Below, piece after piece: positions 6,908 to 10,902 of a stretch of DNA of 10,902 bases. Source of the DNA: Verrucomicrobiota bacterium. Its GTDB lineage: Bacteria; Verrucomicrobiota; Verrucomicrobiia; Chthoniobacterales; UBA10450. Numbering within the stretch: position 1 is the stretch's first letter; each line of letters starts with the position of its first letter. The position numbers were made by a program, and so were the translations under genes. A model generated the notes under the pieces. The model did not search any database, was not told the origin of the DNA, and saw only the letters and a program-made list of their open reading frames with translations. Location of the stretch: NCBI GenBank assembly GCA_003218785.1, contig QHOM01000062.1:1-10902 (forward strand), read 5' to 3'.

Positions 6908-8260
6908 TCATGTTTCCTTGACCGGAGTCGGAGTGAATGAACCGATGACCGGCGTGCTTATTTGCATCCGTTTCGGATTGGTGAACTCGTTCAACACGGT
7001 TCCAAATCCCGGATAAGATTGACGAATGCACTCGGCATCCTGAACAATGGTTTCACCTTCAGCGAACAGACCTGCGATGGCAAACGCCATCGCGATGCGA
7101 TGATCGCCGAAGCTCGCCACGCGCGCCCCATGCAGAGGCGCCGGACCATGAACTTCGAGGCCATCATTCGTTTCCGTGACCTGTGCACCCATAGTGCGCA
7201 AATTGTGCGCGATCGCGGCAATGCGATCGGTTTCTTTCACGCGCAATTCCTGGGCATGGCGAATAATCGTTTTGCCATTTGCCAGGACGCCTGCGACTGC
7301 GAGGATCGGCAGTTCGTCAATAAGCTGCGGCACTTCTCTGCCCTGAATAACGGTGCCTTTGAGGGGGAACCCCGTAACCTCCACGACTCCCCGCGGCTCA
7401 AGTTGATCGACATCTTCGATGGCCTCGCGCACTTGTGCACCCATTCGCAGCAACACGCCAAGTAACGCCGTTCGCGTATCGTTTAGACCAACCTCGCTCA
7501 CCAGCAAATGACCTCGCGGCTGTGCCGCCGCGGCAACTAGCCAAAAAGCTGCCGAGGAAATATCGCCCGGAATTGTAAAGTCGCGTGACTCCGGAACTTG
7601 ATCGCCGAAGACAGTGACGCTCCCCTCGCCATCCGTTGCCGCGCGCACAAGAAAATAATTAAACAACACCTCTGTATGGTTTCGGGTCGGCAATGGCTCG
7701 TCGACAGTGGTTCTGCCCTTGGCAAAAAGACCCGCCAGCAGCAAGGCACTCTTAACCTGTGCGCTCGCAATGGGCAGACGATGGTGAATTCCACGCAAGG
7801 AGCCGCCACGGATGCGGAGTGGTGGCGTCTGTTCCGGCCCTTCTGCAAGAATATTTGCACCCATCTTACTAAGCGGCGCGATCACGCGATCCATCGGACG
7901 TCGCGAGAGCCCCGCGTCGCCGACGAGGCGGCTCTCAAATGTCTGCCCGGCAAGCAGACCAGCGAGAAGCCGCATGGTCGTGCCCGAATTTCCGCAATCG
8001 ATTTCCTTTTTGGGCGGTGTAAGAACGCGCTTTTTCCCATGGACGATCAGCGTGTCACGCTGGGGCTCTTCGATCTTAATACCTAGAGCGCGCATGGCGT
8101 TCACTGTATGCATGCAATCGTCGCTAGGGAGAAAACCATGCAGGGTGCATGCACCATTTGACAAGGCAGCAATGATTACCGCACGATGCGAAATGCTTTT
8201 GTCGCCCGGTACCGTGATTTCGATATCGATTCGAGGTGCCCGTTTGATCCGTAATTCCAT
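6908..8260 (-). CDS. aroA: 3-phosphoshikimate 1-carboxyvinyltransferase (EPSP synthase)
   Basis: This enzyme condenses shikimate-3-phosphate with phosphoenolpyruvate in the sixth shikimate-pathway step, leading to chorismate and aromatic amino acids. From the ATG at 8258-8260 it has 450 residues. Motifs in order are PGDKSISHR (K21, S22, R26), DCGNSGTTMRLLAG, RNHTE, DELP with the catalytic D315, KETDR with E343, and GDHRIAMA. The NSGTTMR form resembles Bacillus-type (class II-like) enzymes rather than the NAGTAMR form of E. coli. The open frame extends upstream to 8401, but those 47 extra residues are Arg-rich and resemble no part of EPSP synthase, so the internal ATG is chosen. The 156 bases between this start and the lipoprotein gene show no convincing promoter. 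cmk follows downstream on the same strand. Confidence 0.97.
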   Translation of the reverse strand: MELRIKRAPRIDIEITVPGDKSISHRAVIIAALSNGACTLHGFLPSDDCMHTVNAMRALGIKIEEPQRDTLIVHGKKRVLTPPKKEIDCGNSGTTMRLLAGLLAGQTFESRLVGDAGLSRRPMDRVIAPLSKMGANILAEGPEQTPPLRIRGGSLRGIHHRLPIASAQVKSALLLAGLFAKGRTTVDEPLPTRNHTEVLFNYFLVRAATDGEGSVTVFGDQVPESRDFTIPGDISSAAFWLVAAAAQPRGHLLVSEVGLNDTRTALLGVLLRMGAQVREAIEDVDQLEPRGVVEVTGFPLKGTVIQGREVPQLIDELPILAVAGVLANGKTIIRHAQELRVKETDRIAAIAHNLRTMGAQVTETNDGLEVHGPAPLHGARVASFGDHRIAMAFAIAGLFAEGETIVQDAECIRQSYPGFGTVLNEFTNPKRMQISTPVIGSFTPTPVKET

Positions 8261-8416
8261 AGACGAATTGTGATATCTTTTGCGAAGCGAGCGCGTCAGG
8301 CGCGCGCGACGATCAGCATCGGATATAACACGTAGTTGTCCAACGTTGCTCCGCTGAAGCAAAATCCCGCAGACTCCTCGGGTCAATCTTGCCAGCCGCA
8401 ACCGGCGCCCGCAAAA

Positions 8417-8809
8417 TTACGGAACGAGAAAGATCTTGTCGGTGTACGGGTCCTTCACTTCCGTTCCCGGAGGGAATCCTTCCACATCGACGTATTTGCC
8501 AGGCGAATAAGGACTTTCCACCAAGTGAGGTTTGCCGGGAACAGGAATTCCGTACGGATAATCTCCCTTTGCGACTTTCGTGGGCGCAGCCTTCGTTGGA
8601 GGAGGTGGGGCTGCAGTCTCCACCGGCGGCGTCCCCGTGGGCTGAACGGGTCCATTTGGATTGAACGGCTGTTGCGGCGGCGGATATTCCTCGGCCCCGG
8701 CTCCCGGATAATTCGCGACGCGATGGCGGGTGGGTTGCGGGGGCGGCTCTTCACTGCATGCGGCGATAAAGAAGGCGGTGAGTAAGGCAAGCGACAGTGA
8801 GAATTTCAT
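8417..8809 (-). CDS. proline-rich lipoprotein of unknown function
   Basis: This 130-residue protein has a lipoprotein signal peptide: K2, a hydrophobic stretch at 3-17, and a lipobox IAAC with C18 as the lipidated cysteine. Residues about 21-80 are rich in Pro, Gln, Thr and Ala, typical of an extended spacer reaching from the membrane. The last 45 residues look conserved and compact, rich in Gly, Pro and Tyr: YPYGIPVPGKP, YVDVEGFPPGTEVKDPYT and a terminal KIFLVP. I recall similar tails in small verrucomicrobial proteins but know no function. It is divergent from the receiver-phosphatase gene and lies 156 bases upstream of aroA on the same strand. A role as a cell-envelope anchor or surface protein is inference. 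Confidence 0.85.
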   Translation of the reverse strand: MKFSLSLALLTAFFIAACSEEPPPQPTRHRVANYPGAGAEEYPPPQQPFNPNGPVQPTGTPPVETAAPPPPTKAAPTKVAKGDYPYGIPVPGKPHLVESPYSPGKYVDVEGFPPGTEVKDPYTDKIFLVP

Positions 8810-8948
8810 AAGTGAGGGTCACAAACTTATCCGCAGTCCGACTCGTTGCCAATCACTAAATCGTCTTCCTCTTCAAACCCGCGATGCTTTGACAAAGATC
8901 GACATGAATACGATGGCCGGCCGCTTTTCATCCGAATCCAAAGAAAAG

Positions 8949-10115
8949 ATGTCAAATAACCTCCGTGCAAAGATTTTGGTCGTAGACGATGACGCCATGA
9001 GTCGCAAGATCCTGGCGCAGTTGCTGGCGTCCGCGGGTTACGCCTGCCGCGAGTGTGAGGGCGGAGCCCAAGCGTTACAAATAATTCACGCTAAATTGCC
9101 TTCACTTCTTCTGCTTGATTTCGATATGCCGGAGCTAAACGGCGCTGAGGTGCTAAAGCGCCTTCGCTCGGACAACGATCCGGCCGTCGCGCAGATTCCG
9201 GTGATTATGTTGACTGGGCACGGAAGTGAAGAAAGCGAGGTATGTTGTTTGCAGGCTGGCGCAGATGATTTTGTGACCAAGCCAATCAATTCCGCAGTGT
9301 TGCGGGCACGAATTGAGACCCAGCTTCGCCTGCGCTCCATGCGACGCCAATTAGAGCGGCAAAACGATGAGCTCGAAGAATGGCGTCGCAATCTTGAGCG
9401 CGATCTGGCCGCCGCCCGCTTGACGCAACAATCACTGATCCCGCAAAAGCCGCCGGTGCTGCCCGGTTGGCAAGTTGCCGCGTGCTATCGTCCCGTAATC
9501 CAGGTAGGCGGTGACATCTACGGTTGGCTGCCCATGAAAGACGGCCGGATTTTGTTTTGGATTGCAGATGGCACCGGCCACGGGGCCGCTGCTGCGCTAC
9601 TTACCACTCTGGCAAAACTTCTTTTCCATCATGGCAGCGTGGAACACGACGCGCCAGCGACGGTAATGGAAACGGTGAACAATGATTTCCGCAGTATTTT
9701 TGGCGCACGCTCCTTTATGACGGCGATGTGTGTCGCGCTTGATTCCGCAAGTGGACGCGCGACTGTGGTGGGCGCGGGTCACCCTCCGCTCCTGGTCGTA
9801 CGCCACAGCGGTGCGACGGAGTCAATCGCCTCGATCGCGCCCCCCTTGGGTTTACTCGAGCATCCAGAATTTACAGAATGCACGACCAACTTTGAATCAG
9901 GGGACGCTTTTCTTCTCTATACGGACGGCTTGTTTGGCGGGCCGAAAGGCGAACGGCGTCGTCTGACTCCAGAGTGCTTGGAGAAAATGCTGGATCACTC
10001 TGCGCCCAGCGCCGACGCGCTGCTCAAGGGGATATTAACTCAAGCGGCGCCAGATAATGCCAAGGATGCTTTGCCAGACGATATGGCGGCCGTGGCCGTC
10101 CGTCGGGCGGCCTAG
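8949..10115 (+). CDS. response regulator: receiver domain fused to PP2C/SpoIIE phosphatase
   Basis: This 388-residue cytoplasmic regulator begins with a receiver domain (about 5-122): VVDDD at 11-15, phosphoacceptor D57 in LLDFDMPELNG, T89 in MLTGHG, and K111 in FVTKPIN. A helical, charged linker (about 125-165) containing RRQLERQNDELEEWRR probably forms a coiled coil and ends in ARLTQQSLIP. The PP2C domain follows with VGGDIYGW (D189), DGTGHGAAAALLT (D207), GAGHPPLLV, LLYTDGL, and a terminal DDMAAVAV (D377-D378). A sensor kinase would phosphorylate D57 and so control phosphatase activity toward a STAS partner; neither partner is adjacent. The frame is open further upstream, with in-frame ATGs at 8904 and 8913. 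The ATG at 8949 is preferred because it starts just before the receiver's first strand. GDIYGW replaces the more usual GDFYD pattern. Confidence 0.94.
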   Translation: MSNNLRAKILVVDDDAMSRKILAQLLASAGYACRECEGGAQALQIIHAKLPSLLLLDFDMPELNGAEVLKRLRSDNDPAVAQIPVIMLTGHGSEESEVCCLQAGADDFVTKPINSAVLRARIETQLRLRSMRRQLERQNDELEEWRRNLERDLAAARLTQQSLIPQKPPVLPGWQVAACYRPVIQVGGDIYGWLPMKDGRILFWIADGTGHGAAAALLTTLAKLLFHHGSVEHDAPATVMETVNNDFRSIFGARSFMTAMCVALDSASGRATVVGAGHPPLLVVRHSGATESIASIAPPLGLLEHPEFTECTTNFESGDAFLLYTDGLFGGPKGERRRLTPECLEKMLDHSAPSADALLKGILTQAAPDNAKDALPDDMAAVAVRRAA

Positions 10116-10128
10116 CAATATTTTTTTT
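10094..10128 (+). terminator. possible intrinsic terminator of the receiver-phosphatase gene
   Basis: The last codons form an 8-pair stem GGCCGTCC/GGGCGGCC (10094-10101 with 10105-10112, one G-U pair, 3-base loop). After the TAG stop comes a run of eight T at 10121-10128. The 8-base gap between stem and T-run is larger than in a classic terminator, so this is a moderate call. Confidence 0.4.
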
Positions 10129-10182
10129 CGTTTGCTCAAAATTAGTATTGCTCTCTTGCGAGCGAAACGTTAATCAGCCTCC

Positions 10183-10464
10183 ATGCCGAAAACCAAAAAG
10201 AAACCTTCCAAGCGCAAACCGAATCCCGCCTTCATGAGACCGGTCCAACCTGACGATAAGCTTGCTGCCATTGTCGGGTCAACGCCGCTACCACGTTCCG
10301 AGCTTACAAAGAAGCTTTGGAACTATATCAAGAAGCACGGTTGTCAGGACAAAAAGAAAAGAACCATGATCAACGCGGACGACTCACTCAGGCCGGTATT
10401 TAATGGTAAGAGCCAGGTGAGCATGTTCGAGATGACCAAGCTCGTCTCGAAGCATCTGCGCTAG
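10183..10464 (+). CDS. stand-alone SWIB/MDM2-domain protein
   Basis: This 93-residue protein has a very basic N-terminal tail (residues 2-13, mostly Lys, Pro and Arg) followed by one SWIB (BAF60b/MDM2-like) domain at about 22-92. Recognisable family blocks are LAAIVGSTPLPRSEL, KKLWNYIKKH, KKKRTMINADDSLRPVF, and the terminal MFEMTKLVSKHLR. The domain is best known from eukaryotic chromatin-remodelling subunits. In bacteria it is typical of Chlamydiae and relatives, as a free protein or attached to topoisomerase I. The basic tail suggests contact with DNA or RNA, which points to a nucleoid or DNA-topology role, but this is inference. ATG start; no ribosome binding site is visible. A strong hairpin follows 15 bases after the stop codon, so the gene is probably monocistronic. 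Confidence 0.95.
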   Translation: MPKTKKKPSKRKPNPAFMRPVQPDDKLAAIVGSTPLPRSELTKKLWNYIKKHGCQDKKKRTMINADDSLRPVFNGKSQVSMFEMTKLVSKHLR

Positions 10465-10479
10465 ATCCCAGATCCGTCT

Positions 10480-10507
10480 ATAGCCCGGCGTTTCCGCGCC
10501 GGGCTAT
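10480..10507 (+). terminator. strong 11-bp hairpin after the SWIB gene
   Basis: A perfect inverted repeat ATAGCCCGGCG (10480-10490) pairs with CGCCGGGCTAT (10497-10507) around a 6-base loop. It lies 15 bases after the SWIB stop codon, where a terminator is expected. No U-run follows on the plus strand, so it may act differently or mainly protect the mRNA 3' end. The following 89 bases to the next gene show nothing else. Confidence 0.55.
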
Positions 10508-10596
10508 CTGCGGCACTGCGAGAAGAATAATTCCCGCGCCGACGGTGCGTTTGTACCGTTCTTGCGCCGAGCCGCAATCCGGTTCAAGATGGTGGC

Positions 10597-10902
10597 GTGA
10601 AAAACCATCGTTTGATTCTTTTCGCAGCCGCAGCGTGCGTTTTCCTCACGGCGTTGCTCGCTCGCGCCGAGTCTGACTGGCTAAATGATTATAAGAAAGC
10701 GCAGCAAGAGGCGAAGGCGAGCAACAAATTCCTGCTGCTCGATTTTACTGGCTCGGACTGGTGCGGCTGGTGCAAGAAGTTCGACAAGGAGATCCTGTCG
10801 CAATCGCAGTTTAAAGATTACGCGCGCGAGAATCTGGTGCTAGTGGAACTCGATTTCCCGCGCGCCAAACAGCAAAGTCCCGAACTGAGAAAGCAGAATC
10901 AA
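10597..10902 (+). CDS. secreted thioredoxin-like protein, C-terminus cut off
   Basis: An open frame of 102 codons runs from a GTG at 10597 to the end of the window. Residues 1-24 form a Sec signal peptide: K2, a hydrophobic core of about 6-21, and a likely cleavage after ARA (22-24). The mature part begins with a helix (DWLNDYKKAQQEAKASNK), then strand FLLLDFTGSDW and the redox motif WCGWCKK with C56 and C59. This arrangement matches the thioredoxin-fold proteins annotated as thioredoxin_7/DsbD-gamma-like. They work outside the cytoplasm in thiol-disulfide exchange or as redox relays. No Shine-Dalgarno motif is visible; an ATG at 10589 in another frame is closed after three codons, which supports the GTG. 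The redox partner is unknown, and the missing C-terminus may hold a further domain. Confidence 0.88.
   Translation, partial: MKNHRLILFAAAACVFLTALLARAESDWLNDYKKAQQEAKASNKFLLLDFTGSDWCGWCKKFDKEILSQSQFKDYARENLVLVELDFPRAKQQSPELRKQNQ

Noticed and set aside
8261..8401. N-terminal extension of aroA by 47 residues
   Set aside because: The extra segment is Arg-rich and unlike EPSP synthase, which normally starts just before the PGDKS motif; the ATG at 8260 fits the family.
8358..8417. Similar words GCAAAATCCCGC and CCCGCAAAAT as a possible regulatory repeat
   Set aside because: Short, imperfectly arranged and only two occurrences; no further support as an operator.
8889..8914. TTGACA with TACGAT as a promoter for the receiver-phosphatase gene
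   Set aside because: The spacer is only 14 bases, too short for a sigma70-type promoter, and no good -10 exists at 16-18 bases.
8730..8948. Upstream extension of the receiver-phosphatase frame
   Set aside because: It overlaps the divergent lipoprotein signal peptide and adds residues not expected before the receiver's first strand; ATG 8949 (or 8904/8913) is more plausible.

Overview
The window looks like a chromosomal segment of a free-living member of the PVC superphylum, most likely Verrucomicrobiota (Chthoniobacterales-like soil bacteria). The reasons are moderately high GC (by impression, not counted), a stand-alone SWIB-domain protein, partner-switch regulators built from STAS and PP2C-type phosphatases, a proline-rich lipoprotein with a tail I associate with this phylum, and an almost complete lack of Shine-Dalgarno motifs. 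The taxonomic call is inference. No rRNA, tRNA, CRISPR array, transposase or phage gene was found, and no gene-free stretch exceeds 300 bases.

Left region (1-2235, all minus strand): an exported protein of unknown function (1642-2235) is followed by a partner-switching pair. This pair is a STAS anti-anti-sigma-type protein (996-1511) and, 17 bases further on, a GAF plus PP2C/SpoIIE phosphatase (978 to beyond base 1). A good sigma70-like promoter lies directly in front of the STAS gene. In known systems such a phosphatase removes phosphate from the STAS protein, which then captures an anti-sigma kinase. No kinase or sigma factor is in view.

Centre (2363-5155, plus strand): one 930-codon gene fuses a metallo-beta-lactamase/beta-CASP DNA exonuclease to a complete ATP-dependent DNA ligase. 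In other bacteria these are separate neighbouring genes of a DNA-repair cluster that also encodes an Lhr-like helicase and a metallophosphoesterase, and neither of those is present here. This is the most unusual gene of the window.

Right-centre (5220-8809, minus strand): in transcription order these are a lipoprotein, aroA (EPSP synthase), cmk (cytidylate kinase), a PlsC-type acyltransferase and a small one-helix membrane protein. cmk and the acyltransferase are 24 bases apart and probably co-transcribed. The aroA-cmk gap holds a palindromic, GTAG-bounded element resembling REP/BIME repeats.

Right end (8949-10902, plus strand): a response-regulator receiver fused to a second PP2C/SpoIIE phosphatase, the SWIB protein, a strong hairpin, and the start of a secreted thioredoxin-like protein with a WCGWC active site that runs off the window.

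The two PP2C phosphatases at opposite ends have different sensory modules (GAF versus phospho-receiver). This suggests several inputs into partner-switch signalling in this organism, although nothing in the window shows that they share targets.
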